Assembly (NCBI RefSeq): GCF_017942085.1
Contig: NZ_JAGKSP010000002.1
Location: forward strand, 682,001-746,000
DNA length: 64,000 nt
Origin: Paenibacillus lignilyticus
Lineage (GTDB): Bacteria > Bacillota > Bacilli > Paenibacillales > Paenibacillaceae
Direction of reading: 5' to 3'
Within the stretch, counting starts at the first letter, position 1. Each line of letters begins with the position of its first letter. Positions 7,914-16,216 of this stretch are shown one piece after another. A model generated the notes under the pieces. The model was not told the DNA's origin. It made no database searches and saw nothing but the letters and a program-made list of their open reading frames with translations. The position numbers were made by a program, and so were the translations under genes.

Positions 7914-8966
7914 TTATGGGTTCAGCGGGTTCTTAACAACCAGTTTACCGGATACGATATCATCTTTGATTGCTTTTACTTTATCAACGGTTGCTTGTCC
8001 GATGAACGGGTTCAGAGGAGATTGGCTGTCTCTTGTTACATAAGTAAGACCAACGCCGTCTTCTTTCAAACCGTAATCAACTGCTCCGTATGCAAAGTTG
8101 CCTTCTGCAAAAGATTTAACCGTTTCATATGCAACTGTGTCCGTACCTTTCAGCTGTGCAAGGACAACGTGCTCTGGGTCAACGCCGGTATTATCGATGT
8201 CTTGACCGGAAGTGTAGAAGCCTTTCTCTTTCGCAGCCTCGAACACGCCAAGGTCGCCTACAGCCGATGCGCCTGCGATGAAGTCGGCGCCTTTGGAGAA
8301 TTGCAGCAGTGCAAGCTCTTTCGCTTTCGCCGGATCCGTAAATCCGCCTACATAGTTGATAAGCATTTCTGCATTGGGGTTCGTGTATTTCAAGCCTTGC
8401 GCAAAGCCTTCTGTATATTTCTTCAATAGCGGCGCGTCGATTGCAACAACCATGCCGACTTTATTCGTTTTCGTGGAAAGACCTGCAGCTGCGCCCAAGA
8501 GGTACGAGGCTTCGTACTCACGGAATACAACGCTTCGTACATTCGGAAGGTCTACTACCGTGTCGATGATCGCGAACGGTTTGTCCGGATTCTCAGCAGC
8601 AACTTTCTTCAGTGCATCTTCCGCTTGGAAAGTAGCGGTAATGATCATATCGTAGTTCTCGGCAACCGTCGAACGAAGGTTCTGCTCGAATGCGGCAGGG
8701 TCAGTCGATTCGATCGTTTTTACTTCAACGTTAAACTCTTTGCCTGCTTTCTTGAAGCCCTCGTCCATTTGTACGAAGAAGGCGTTAACGCCGATTTTCT
8801 CCGGAAGAACAAGTGCGACTTTCTTAGTAGGAGCTTGTTCACTTGCATTACCCGAATTGCTCGTGTTCGTCGAGTTACCGGCCGTGTTGTTCTCTTTCTT
8901 GCCACATGCGACAAACAATGAAGACATTAAAATAAGTACTACAGCAAGCAGAATCCCTTTTTTCAT
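7914..8966 (-). CDS. nupN: Nucleoside-binding lipoprotein NupN-like (BMP family)
   Basis: This is a 350-residue substrate-binding lipoprotein of the BmpA/Med family. The N-terminus has a lipoprotein signal peptide with lipobox (SLFVAC), followed by a Ser/Asn/Thr linker. The mature part shows family features: VALVLPEKIGVNAFFVQMDEGF, NYDMIITATFQ and GFTDPAKAKELALL. It should capture nucleosides outside the membrane for NupOPQ. The ATG has AGGAGAG upstream. It is the first gene of the run, so the operon promoter should lie between 8967 and 9206. I looked there for a purine riboswitch and found none. Confidence 0.92.
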   Translation of the reverse strand: MKKGILLAVVLILMSSLFVACGKKENNTAGNSTNTSNSGNASEQAPTKKVALVLPEKIGVNAFFVQMDEGFKKAGKEFNVEVKTIESTDPAAFEQNLRSTVAENYDMIITATFQAEDALKKVAAENPDKPFAIIDTVVDLPNVRSVVFREYEASYLLGAAAGLSTKTNKVGMVVAIDAPLLKKYTEGFAQGLKYTNPNAEMLINYVGGFTDPAKAKELALLQFSKGADFIAGASAVGDLGVFEAAKEKGFYTSGQDIDNTGVDPEHVVLAQLKGTDTVAYETVKSFAEGNFAYGAVDYGLKEDGVGLTYVTRDSQSPLNPFIGQATVDKVKAIKDDIVSGKLVVKNPLNP

Positions 8967-9206
8967 CTGTTTCTCTCCTAGTCTTATGTGTAGTCTCTCT
9001 CTAAATTGCTATCAAAAATCGACAATTTTCGCGCAATCCGTATGGATATTATACCGCTATGTACCAGAATTGGCTATCCATAAATACGACTTTCCGATAT
9101 GTAAATATTAAGCAATACAGGCAAAAAGCAACCATAGTATCCCAGAAGTGGATGCCCCCTATACAAACGGTTCGTTTTCACACCTCTAACCCGCATCGAA
9201 CCAACA

Positions 9207-9247
9207 AAAAAAGCGTGCGAATGAGTCGTTCCATTCAGACACGCTTT
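9207..9247 (-). terminator. Terminator of the ECF sigma factor gene
   Basis: On the minus strand AAAGCGTG and CACGCTTT flank a loop of about 20 nt, followed by a T run (TTTTTTTGTTGG). It lies directly after the sigma factor stop codon and insulates it from the nup operon. Confidence 0.8.
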
Positions 9248-9252
9248 ATCAT

Positions 9253-9855
9253 TTAGAAGAAGCTAAACAACAGCAGAGAATAAATGAGAAGCGTCTTGCC
9301 CCAGCGTTTCTTCATAAAATCTTTCCCGCGATGGATGCGCGACTTCACTGTATTAACCGGTATATTATTCGCACGGCCGATATCCTCCATCGACATCTCC
9401 AGCACATAACGCTGATAGACAACGCTTCTATACTTATCAGGCAGTTTATCGATGAGCTCCGCCATCTTCGACGAAAGCTCGCGTTCGATCACTTCACCTT
9501 CCGGAGAGAGCGATGCATGCGGAATGACATCATGGAGAGAGAGCGCTTGATCGGACTGGGCTAATACAGGCTGGTCCAGCGGCAGTGGAGGGGTTTTGCG
9601 GCGGCGAAGAAGATCCAGACAAATGTTCTTCCCGATATGGAATATCCACGTCGAGAAACGTTTATTCTCATCAAAGCGGTTCAGGTTCAAATACACCTTC
9701 AGAAACGTTTCCTGAACGACATCCTCGGTATCCGTCTTGCTGCGAAGGATTCGATGCGCCATACGGGATAATTTATCCTTGTAGAGCTCGACCAATTTGT
9801 TAAAGGCCGTTTCATCGCCTTGCCTCGATAACATCACTAATTGCGCTTCATTCAC
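9253..9855 (-). CDS. ECF RNA polymerase sigma factor (SigW-like)
   Basis: This 200-residue ECF (sigma-70 family group 4) factor has region 2 with the DTEDVVQETFLKVYLNL and FSTWIFHIGKN motifs that bind core enzyme and the -10 element. Region 4 has the helix-turn-helix MSMEDIGRANNIPVNTVKSRIHRG. I chose GTG at 9855 because AAAGGAGAA precedes it by seven bases; a longer frame would add 37 non-homologous residues. SigW-type factors normally have an anti-sigma gene just downstream, but here a terminator follows. The last dozen residues (LLIYSLLLFSFF) are strongly hydrophobic, which is unusual for a soluble sigma factor. Confidence 0.9.
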   Translation of the reverse strand: MNEAQLVMLSRQGDETAFNKLVELYKDKLSRMAHRILRSKTDTEDVVQETFLKVYLNLNRFDENKRFSTWIFHIGKNICLDLLRRRKTPPLPLDQPVLAQSDQALSLHDVIPHASLSPEGEVIERELSSKMAELIDKLPDKYRSVVYQRYVLEMSMEDIGRANNIPVNTVKSRIHRGKDFMKKRWGKTLLIYSLLLFSFF

Positions 9856-9904
9856 GGCAATTCTCCTTTGCCACCCGTCATCCGTCTTATCTCTTATTAT
9901 AACA

Positions 9905-9943
9905 GGAAAAAGAAGAAACGCATCTGTAAAAGCATGCGTTTTT
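9905..9943 (-). terminator. Terminator after the hydrolase-like gene
   Basis: The stem AAACGCAT/ATGCGTTT with a ten-base loop is followed by TCTTCTTTTT on the minus strand. It lies 20 nt after the stop of the 919-residue protein gene and separates it from the sigma factor gene. Confidence 0.75.
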
Positions 9944-9962
9944 GTGACGATATCTGACGATT

Positions 9963-12722
9963 TCACGGTCCATACACTTCAAATTCGGAAATTTGTGCCG
10001 CCGGCCAGCCCGTATTGCCCTCTACGATGAGCTTCACGTAACGAGCGCTCACGAGATCCGTCGTAATTTCAACCGTGTTCTCCTTTGCAGGATCGAAGGT
10101 ATATGTGCTCAGCGCTTTAATATCGGTATAGTGCTCACCGTCTTCGCTGCCTTGCACCGCAATGGACTGATCGCGCGCTGCCCACGCATCAAGCGGCGGC
10201 AGCTTCAATACGATTCGCTTGATCTGCTCCGTGTCGCCCAGATCAACGGACAGGGATTGCGGAAATTTGTTCGAGACGCTTTCCCAATACGTGAATGGAT
10301 CGCCGTCTCCTGCCAGCTTCGCGGTCAGCTCCGTATTCGTGTTCGTACTCGACTGAAGCTCATGCCCCTGCGCAAGATTCTCGAGCACCCTCACCTTCTT
10401 GAACGGCGGATCCTTAACCGGACTCGCATTATCCGAAGGGGTAAGCGAGACATAAGCTGTTTTCTTGCCGCCCATGTCGGCAATGAAGTCAACCATCAGC
10501 CACTCTCCCTCTTCAGCTACAGGCAAATCGGCGATCTTCGTGCCATCTGCTTCGTAAGCAGCGGCATGAGCATGCGTCCAGCCTTTCATCGGCTTAATCC
10601 GCAGCGTTGTATCGGCACCGATTGGCTGATAGACGCGAATATCCTTCTTATCCCGAATCTCGGCCAAATAATGCTCGCCCGGATCAAGCTCGAAACCATT
10701 ATATCTCGCATAGCTTCCTGCCCGTACTTCTCCGGACACCGAGGCAATATCGAACCCGCCCGCCGTGAGCGTCGTCTGCTCATCCATCGCATAAGGCTTC
10801 TCGGAATCCCAGTTTGCCGTCACGATATGCGTCCCGAAATCGGTCCTCGTCGTGGTCGCATCGACCGCATCATAGCGCTGAACGAGAGCATCGGCATAGT
10901 CCGCGAGCACATACTTCTGGAATACGCCGATCAGACCAATCCATGGATTCGTCGTTCCGGTATACAAATCGCCGCTTAAGTTATAGCCCATCGCCGCATT
11001 CCAGCGGAGCATATCCTTATTGTCCGTCATCGTCTCCGCAGCAAGGTCATGCTGATAGAGCAGCACCTTATCGCGCAGCAGCATGCCGGCAAGCGGATAG
11101 TAGTCGGTGTAAGAAGCGGTATTTTTCCGGTAGCCAAGCAAATCCCACAAGTAGTTCGTTCCCATAAATCCGATGCTGTTACCCGCGAGCACATCAATGC
11201 CGTCTTCGGTATACATGCGATGCTTGGAGGAGGCAAAATATTGCCGAACTCCTTCGAAATAGGCTGACCAGGAGTCAGTATCCGCAGGGCGTAAGCCTCC
11301 GGCCGCGAATGGAGCATTCCGAATCCCCCACTGATCCTCGAAAATCCCATCCACGCCTGCATCAATCAGCTTCTGATGTTCCTCTGCAATCCGCTTCGTC
11401 ACGAAGGGATGATGTATGTTCATCACATAGCCGCTGTGTTCGCCGTAATCTTCTTTAAGCAGCGTACCATTCGCCTGCTCCACAACGATGTCATCCAGCT
11501 TCACGCTTTCGGGCAATGCCGCCAGCGTCGGAGAATGCACGCCCCACCAAGAAAAGTTCGTATACGGCACAACTTGATTGCCTTTGGCTTTCGCATCCGC
11601 AATGAAAGCTTCAAGAGCATCCTCGCCGCCCCACTTCGGATCGGCAGGCAAGAAATCCGGATAGTTCTCGTCATGACCGCCGCTCTGAAAGCCTACGAGA
11701 TGCAGCATGCCGTTGTACGGCAAAGCATCCACATAGCTGCTCGTCAGCGTGCTCCACTTTTCTTTGCCCAATGCCGCAATATCCAGCTTCAAGAGCGGAA
11801 GCTCAGCGGTGTGCGCCTTAGCGCTGCCGAGTTTGTCATCCAGCGATTGATACCGGTCTATCCCGTTAAGCGTGCGATAGCTTGCGATGGAGTCGGGATA
11901 ATCTCCGCCGATTTCAAGCACCGCGGTTGGACTTTGCCAGCTCGCTCCCGATTCCGTCCAAACGTTATATTGATGCACGAAGGCACTCTTGCCGGCATCA
12001 TCCGTCTGATTCTTGAATCCAAGCTCTGTCGTCACGACCGGCTTGCCACCCGCATCCGCGTTCAAATCATATAGCGCGACATTGCCGCCGGCTGTGCGCA
12101 GCGCCGTATACGAAGCAAACATAACGCCGGGATATTGCCCTTCATAAGCATTGTTATCCGTAAAGAAAGAAGGCTTCAGCTTGACCCCCGGCAGCATCGG
12201 AAGCAGTCCGTCAACCACATCATCCGCCGCGAATTTCAGCTCATAGGGAAACCGAAACGACTGCAGCGTGTCGTTCGTGCCGTTCTGCACCTCGGCGCGA
12301 AGCGCGATGCGATTGCTCTCGTCGAAGGTTGCCGACACATCCACTGCAAGCTTGCCGCCATAATGCAGCAGCAGCTCGGAACGTCCGCTCTTCCACTCAT
12401 AGTCAAACTTCGCTGCACCTAAGCTGTTGATCGATGAATTGTCTTTCAGAAAAGCCCACCACAACGCTCCTTTGCGGTTGCCTTGCATGACCTTGCTGCC
12501 TGTGCTCATGTCCTTGATGTAGGCGATTCCGCCGGTTTCCCGCTGAAAACCGATTTCATAGCTGTCATTGGCAAGCACCAGCAAGCCGGCTGTTTCCTTG
12601 AAGCTTACCGGGCGTGAGGTAAACAGATCTTTTCGGAGGGAGATAAGGGACAGCAGCGCTACCATAAGTAGCGCTGCTGCGAGGAAGAGTCTCGTTCGGG
12701 ATTCCGGTTTCCAGGCCTGCAT
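9963..12722 (-). CDS. Membrane-anchored glycoside hydrolase-like protein with F5/8 type C domain
   Basis: This is a 919-residue exported protein. One hydrophobic segment near residues 9-28 acts as signal or anchor. A long beta-rich region follows, then an apparent (beta/alpha)8 domain with VVPYTNFSWWGVHSP, VMNIHHPF and AGVDGIFEDQWGI, where the Glu and Asp residues are candidate catalytic acids. The last 130 or so residues are an F5/8 type C (discoidin, CBM32-like) carbohydrate-binding domain ending in ISEFEVYGP. The central part reminds me of the uncharacterised DUF6259/DUF5696-type proteins and distantly of GH101, but I cannot assign a family or substrate. I prefer the ATG at 12722 to the frame from 12788, which would overlap the binding-protein gene. 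It is the last gene of a two-component-regulated sugar transporter cluster, so it probably cuts the glycan whose products are imported. Confidence 0.75.
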   Translation of the reverse strand: MQAWKPESRTRLFLAAALLMVALLSLISLRKDLFTSRPVSFKETAGLLVLANDSYEIGFQRETGGIAYIKDMSTGSKVMQGNRKGALWWAFLKDNSSINSLGAAKFDYEWKSGRSELLLHYGGKLAVDVSATFDESNRIALRAEVQNGTNDTLQSFRFPYELKFAADDVVDGLLPMLPGVKLKPSFFTDNNAYEGQYPGVMFASYTALRTAGGNVALYDLNADAGGKPVVTTELGFKNQTDDAGKSAFVHQYNVWTESGASWQSPTAVLEIGGDYPDSIASYRTLNGIDRYQSLDDKLGSAKAHTAELPLLKLDIAALGKEKWSTLTSSYVDALPYNGMLHLVGFQSGGHDENYPDFLPADPKWGGEDALEAFIADAKAKGNQVVPYTNFSWWGVHSPTLAALPESVKLDDIVVEQANGTLLKEDYGEHSGYVMNIHHPFVTKRIAEEHQKLIDAGVDGIFEDQWGIRNAPFAAGGLRPADTDSWSAYFEGVRQYFASSKHRMYTEDGIDVLAGNSIGFMGTNYLWDLLGYRKNTASYTDYYPLAGMLLRDKVLLYQHDLAAETMTDNKDMLRWNAAMGYNLSGDLYTGTTNPWIGLIGVFQKYVLADYADALVQRYDAVDATTTRTDFGTHIVTANWDSEKPYAMDEQTTLTAGGFDIASVSGEVRAGSYARYNGFELDPGEHYLAEIRDKKDIRVYQPIGADTTLRIKPMKGWTHAHAAAYEADGTKIADLPVAEEGEWLMVDFIADMGGKKTAYVSLTPSDNASPVKDPPFKKVRVLENLAQGHELQSSTNTNTELTAKLAGDGDPFTYWESVSNKFPQSLSVDLGDTEQIKRIVLKLPPLDAWAARDQSIAVQGSEDGEHYTDIKALSTYTFDPAKENTVEITTDLVSARYVKLIVEGNTGWPAAQISEFEVYGP

Positions 12723-12732
12723 CGAACGGGAC

Positions 12733-14208
12733 CTATTCAACCTTGATTGTGTTGTAGAACTTTTCTTGCATGTTTTTCGCGGCCGCATCCAGCTCTGCTT
12801 TCATGTCGACGTCTTTCTTCGAGAAGACTTCTTGCACGACATTCGTCATGGCTGCGTAGTAATCTTGCGTATTGAATTGTGCTTCCGGTTTACCGTCAAG
12901 CAAGCTCATGATTTCCGGGCTGTATTGATATACGTTGTCGTATTTGTCGTAAACCGCTTTTACCTTCTGGCCGTATTCCGAGTTATCGTTGTAGTACTGG
13001 ATAACCGGCGGAATGAAGAATTTGTTGTCCGTTTTCCGTTGTTTGATGCTTTCTTCAACGGACTCCAAGCCTTTATCGGAGAAGTAGTCGAACGTTGCGT
13101 AGTTGAACGCCATTTCTTGCTCTTCTTTGGAAGCATTCGGATTGATGACAAGGAAGTCGCCGCCGAGTACGCCAGTGTGCTTGCCGCCTTTCTCCGCTGC
13201 AGGCATGGGGTACACAAGGATGTCTTCCGGTTTCATGCCGCCTTGGTTCAAGCCTTGGTCAACCGGGCCGTCCGGACCTGCGATAACCATGGCCGTTCTG
13301 CCTTGCGCGAATGCGCCTACCGCGTCGCCCCAGCCAAGCGCGAAATCCTTCGGAATTGCGCTGGCTTCCCAAGCCAGCTTGTGGTAGAACTCAAGCGCTT
13401 TAAGACCTGCTTCGGAATTGAAGGCTGCCGTTACTTTGCCGCCGTCAACCGTTTGAATTTCGCCGCCTGCTTCGAACAGGAAGTTGGTCCAGTTCCAGCC
13501 TGCTTCATTGCCTTTCCCCATTGGAGCGATGCCGGAAATGCCTTTCTTCGGCTCCGCAACCGCTTTCGCCGTATTCAGCATGTCGTCCCAAGTCCAGTCG
13601 AAGGAGGGAACCGCAACGCCTTTGTCCGTCAGCATTTTCTTATTCACGACTGTGCCGGTTACGTAACCTTGCTGCGCAATCCCGTACACTTTATCGCCGA
13701 TAATGAATTGATTTTGCAGAATCGGGTTCATTTGGTCTTTGAACTCATAGTTGTTGAACAGCTCCGTAATATCAGCTGCCCAGCCGCGCTCAGCAAGGAA
13801 TTTACCTTCTGTTGCGTAAGTATTGAACAATGTCGGCGCTTCGTTCGCGCCCATCTTGATCCCGATTTCATTCGGGTTGTACTGCCATTCGCTCTTCACG
13901 ATCTCAACGTTCGGATATTTCTCTGTGAAACGTTTGATTTTGTCGTCTTCTAGCGCTCGCTTCTCCACCAAATCCGGTGTCGGATAATAAATGCTGATGG
14001 TTACTTTAGCAGCAGGCGTTTCTTCCGCAGCTGCGTTATCGCCCGTGTTTGCCGCTGTGTTCGTGCTCGTATTCGATGAGGCCGCATTGTTCGTCTTTCC
14101 GGTGTTCTCGCTGGTGTTGTTGTCGTTCGAGCTTCCGCATGCCGACAGGACGCCTGTCATTAGAAACATGCTGGCCAGAATGAATGAAACCTTACGCATC
14201 TTACGCAT
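12733..14208 (-). CDS. Extracellular solute-binding lipoprotein (family 1, sugar)
   Basis: This 491-residue sugar-binding lipoprotein has signal peptide MRKMRKVSFILASMFLMT and lipobox VLSAC, followed by a low-complexity Asn/Thr/Ala linker of about 45 residues. The mature domain resembles SBP family 1 proteins for oligosaccharides: VTISIYYPTPD, KYPNVEIV, WDDMLNTAKAV, FAQGRTAMVIAGP and GVLGGDFLVINP. It lies 121 nt after the MalG-like permease gene, with a regulator site in that gap, and 10 nt before the hydrolase-like gene. It should deliver sugar to the two permeases encoded upstream. No ATPase gene is present, so a shared MsmX-type ATPase encoded elsewhere is expected. Confidence 0.92.
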   Translation of the reverse strand: MRKMRKVSFILASMFLMTGVLSACGSSNDNNTSENTGKTNNAASSNTSTNTAANTGDNAAAEETPAAKVTISIYYPTPDLVEKRALEDDKIKRFTEKYPNVEIVKSEWQYNPNEIGIKMGANEAPTLFNTYATEGKFLAERGWAADITELFNNYEFKDQMNPILQNQFIIGDKVYGIAQQGYVTGTVVNKKMLTDKGVAVPSFDWTWDDMLNTAKAVAEPKKGISGIAPMGKGNEAGWNWTNFLFEAGGEIQTVDGGKVTAAFNSEAGLKALEFYHKLAWEASAIPKDFALGWGDAVGAFAQGRTAMVIAGPDGPVDQGLNQGGMKPEDILVYPMPAAEKGGKHTGVLGGDFLVINPNASKEEQEMAFNYATFDYFSDKGLESVEESIKQRKTDNKFFIPPVIQYYNDNSEYGQKVKAVYDKYDNVYQYSPEIMSLLDGKPEAQFNTQDYYAAMTNVVQEVFSKKDVDMKAELDAAAKNMQEKFYNTIKVE

Positions 14209-14275
14209 ATTTTATCCCCTTCTCGCGTTTATTTACCTTACACGCTCATCATAATAGAGGCGCCGGGAAAGCAGA

Positions 14276-14309
14276 ATGTGTATTCCTATGTCGATCATGT
14301 GCAGGTCTA
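14276..14309. promoter_or_regulatory. Predicted response-regulator site upstream of the binding-protein gene
   Basis: Two direct copies, ATGTGTATTCCTA (14276-14288) and ATGTGCAGGTCTA (14297-14309), start exactly 21 bp apart, the two-helical-turn spacing usual for AraC-type activators. The same motif stands before the permease pair and before the kinase gene. The site lies about 70-100 bp upstream of the binding-protein start. Confidence 0.6.
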
Positions 14310-14329
14310 CGATTACGATGGAATCCTTT

Positions 14330-15202
14330 CTATCCTTTGACTCCGCCCATATGAAGTCCGCGAATAATAAACCGTTGGAAAATCAGGAACACGGCAATCG
14401 GCGGCAGCATGACCATCGTCAGCATCGCAAATTTCACGTTCGTATCCAGTCTGCGCACGTTAATGACGTAATTGTAGATCGCCGTGGCGAGCGGACGTTT
14501 CTGGTCGGTATGCATCACGAGCGATGGCCAGAACCAGTCGTTCCATGCCGTAGAGAAGACGAAGATCGCAAGCGTCGAGAAGATCGGCACCGACAGCGGA
14601 ATCGCAATCGATACAAACAGTCTGAAATCCGATGCCCCGTCGATGCGGCCAGCTTCGAACAGCTCATGGCTGATGCCATCGAAGAAGTTCTTGAGCAGCA
14701 GCAGGAAGAAAGCATTCGCTCCGGCCGGCAGCCAGAACGCTTGGAACGTATTGAGCAAGCCCAAATCCTTCAGGTTGACGAAGTTCGGGATGATATACGT
14801 CGTAGGCGGGATGAACAAGGCCGCAAGAAAGAAGAAGTTAATCGCCCTGTTGTACGGAATATTGAGCCTCGACAAGCTAAAGGAAGCCAAGCCGAGCACA
14901 AGAACCGTGATAAACATATTGCCGCCGAAGATAATCATCGTATTCCGGAAGAAAAGCGGCAGCTGAATGTAGTTCCATCCTTTGGAGTACGTATCCGCCT
15001 GCCAGGTCTGAGGAATAAAATGCGGCGGGAACGAGTTGACCTCCACATTGGATTTAAAGCTGTTCAGCAGCGTAACCAATATCGGATAAAGCATGGAGCA
15101 GACCATTGCCGCGATGACGAGCAGCATAAAGCCATATACCAGCTTGTTGGATGTTTTCTGCAAATCATAGCGGGATAGTATACCGCGGTCATAGCTCTTC
15201 AT
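14330..15202 (-). CDS. Sugar ABC transporter permease (MalG-type)
   Basis: This 290-residue inner-membrane permease of the CUT1 class has six predicted helices. The EAA loop reads EAGRIDGASDFRLFVSIAIP, the contact with the ATPase. The C-terminus, FIIRGLHMGGVKG, is typical of MalG-like proteins. It starts one base after the stop of the partner permease gene (15204), so the two are translated together. The substrate is unknown but probably an oligosaccharide, given the CBM32-bearing protein in the same cluster. Confidence 0.92.
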   Translation of the reverse strand: MKSYDRGILSRYDLQKTSNKLVYGFMLLVIAAMVCSMLYPILVTLLNSFKSNVEVNSFPPHFIPQTWQADTYSKGWNYIQLPLFFRNTMIIFGGNMFITVLVLGLASFSLSRLNIPYNRAINFFFLAALFIPPTTYIIPNFVNLKDLGLLNTFQAFWLPAGANAFFLLLLKNFFDGISHELFEAGRIDGASDFRLFVSIAIPLSVPIFSTLAIFVFSTAWNDWFWPSLVMHTDQKRPLATAIYNYVINVRRLDTNVKFAMLTMVMLPPIAVFLIFQRFIIRGLHMGGVKG

Positions 15203-15203
15203 C

Positions 15204-16076
15204 TTAGTTCACCTCTCTGCTGGAAAGTCGGTGCTGGAGGACGGCAAGTCCGCCGAGCACGAGGAACATGAGCACGCCAAGCGCGGATGCCGCACCGTAA
15301 TCGAGCCTTGTGAAGGCGTATTTGACGATGAGCAGCGCATAGGTCAGCGTTGCGTTGTTCGGTCCGCCGTCAAGCATGGCGAACTGCGACTGGAAGCCTT
15401 GAGAGGTCGCGATAAGCTGCAAAATAAGCAGGAGAATGACCAGATTGCGAATGAAAGGCAGCGTAATATGCCGAATTCGGTTCCATACGCCGGCACCGTC
15501 GATCTCGGCCGCCTCATAGAGATCGCGCGGAATGCTAAGCACCGCCGCGAGATAAATCAGCATGGCCGCACCGAATTGCTGCCACGTCTCCATGAAGACG
15601 AGTGATATCATCGACCATTTCGTATCGGTCATGAAGGAAATCGGCTCAAAACCGGCTTGCGCAATCGTCGCGTTGATCGGGCCTACCGGATCGTACATCC
15701 AGCGCCATAGCCCGTACAAGACCACAACCGGAATGACGTTCGGCAAATACGCCGCAACGCGCACGAAACCCTGAAACCGTTTAAGCTCCGATATTGCGAT
15801 CGAGAACACAATCGGTACCCAGAAGCCGATCAATAGGCAGAGCAGCATATAATACAGCGTATTCTTGACCGCTGTCCATACATCTTGATCATGAAGCACG
15901 GTCCGGAAATTATCGAGGCCGACAAACGTATTGCCTTTGACGAAATCGACTTGATAGAAGCTGTACACGAATCCTTTCACGATCGGCATCCATAAGAACA
16001 GAATAAAGATGACAGCTGCCGGTACGATGAACAAATAACCCCAAATATGTTTTTTAAACCGCGCGGACGTTCCCAT
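15204..16076 (-). CDS. Sugar ABC transporter permease (MalF-type)
   Basis: This 290-residue CUT1 permease is the first of the pair. It has six helices, with the N-terminal cytoplasmic stretch RFKKHIWG before the first one. Its EAA loop is EAAEIDGAGVWNRIRHITLP. It lies 140 nt after the response regulator gene, and that gap contains a regulator half-site and a hairpin, so the permeases may have their own regulated promoter. It works with the 14330-15202 permease and the 12733-14208 binding protein. Confidence 0.92.
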   Translation of the reverse strand: MGTSARFKKHIWGYLFIVPAAVIFILFLWMPIVKGFVYSFYQVDFVKGNTFVGLDNFRTVLHDQDVWTAVKNTLYYMLLCLLIGFWVPIVFSIAISELKRFQGFVRVAAYLPNVIPVVVLYGLWRWMYDPVGPINATIAQAGFEPISFMTDTKWSMISLVFMETWQQFGAAMLIYLAAVLSIPRDLYEAAEIDGAGVWNRIRHITLPFIRNLVILLLILQLIATSQGFQSQFAMLDGGPNNATLTYALLIVKYAFTRLDYGAASALGVLMFLVLGGLAVLQHRLSSREVN

Positions 16077-16107
16077 ATGGTCCCCTCTTTCATGTTGTAG
16101 CCTTGAA

Positions 16108-16142
16108 GAAACGGCAGCCCCCGCCGGGAAGCACGCCGTTTC
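16108..16142 (-). terminator. Hairpin between response regulator and permease genes
   Basis: The 8-bp perfect stem GAAACGGC/GCCGTTTC encloses a GC-rich 19-nt loop. The T run after it is short (TTTCTTC), so it is either a weak terminator of the regulatory pair or an mRNA-stabilising structure. Confidence 0.5.
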
Positions 16143-16164
16143 TACTTGCCTACTTTTATTCTAG

Positions 16165-16198
16165 AGAAGCGGATCATGGCTGAACATGTGCAGTTCTA
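16165..16198. promoter_or_regulatory. Predicted response-regulator site upstream of the permease pair
   Basis: ATGTGCAGTTCTA (16186-16198) matches the motif at 14297 in 12 of 13 positions. The position 21 bp away (16165-16177) holds only a weak second half-site. It lies about 90-120 bp upstream of the MalF-type permease start. Confidence 0.5.
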
Positions 16199-16216
16199 TG
16201 GGGATCATAGGCGATA

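Noticed and set aside
9160..9205. Possible PurR boxes (CGAAC and TTCG) upstream of nupN
   Set aside because: The two words have the wrong order (TTCG before CGAA on the transcribed strand) and a 22-base gap instead of about 17; no purine riboswitch is visible either.
12568..13953. Long open frame of 461 codons on the plus strand
   Set aside because: It lies antisense to the hydrolase-like and solute-binding protein genes, has Phe/Arg/Val-rich nonsense composition and no start site.
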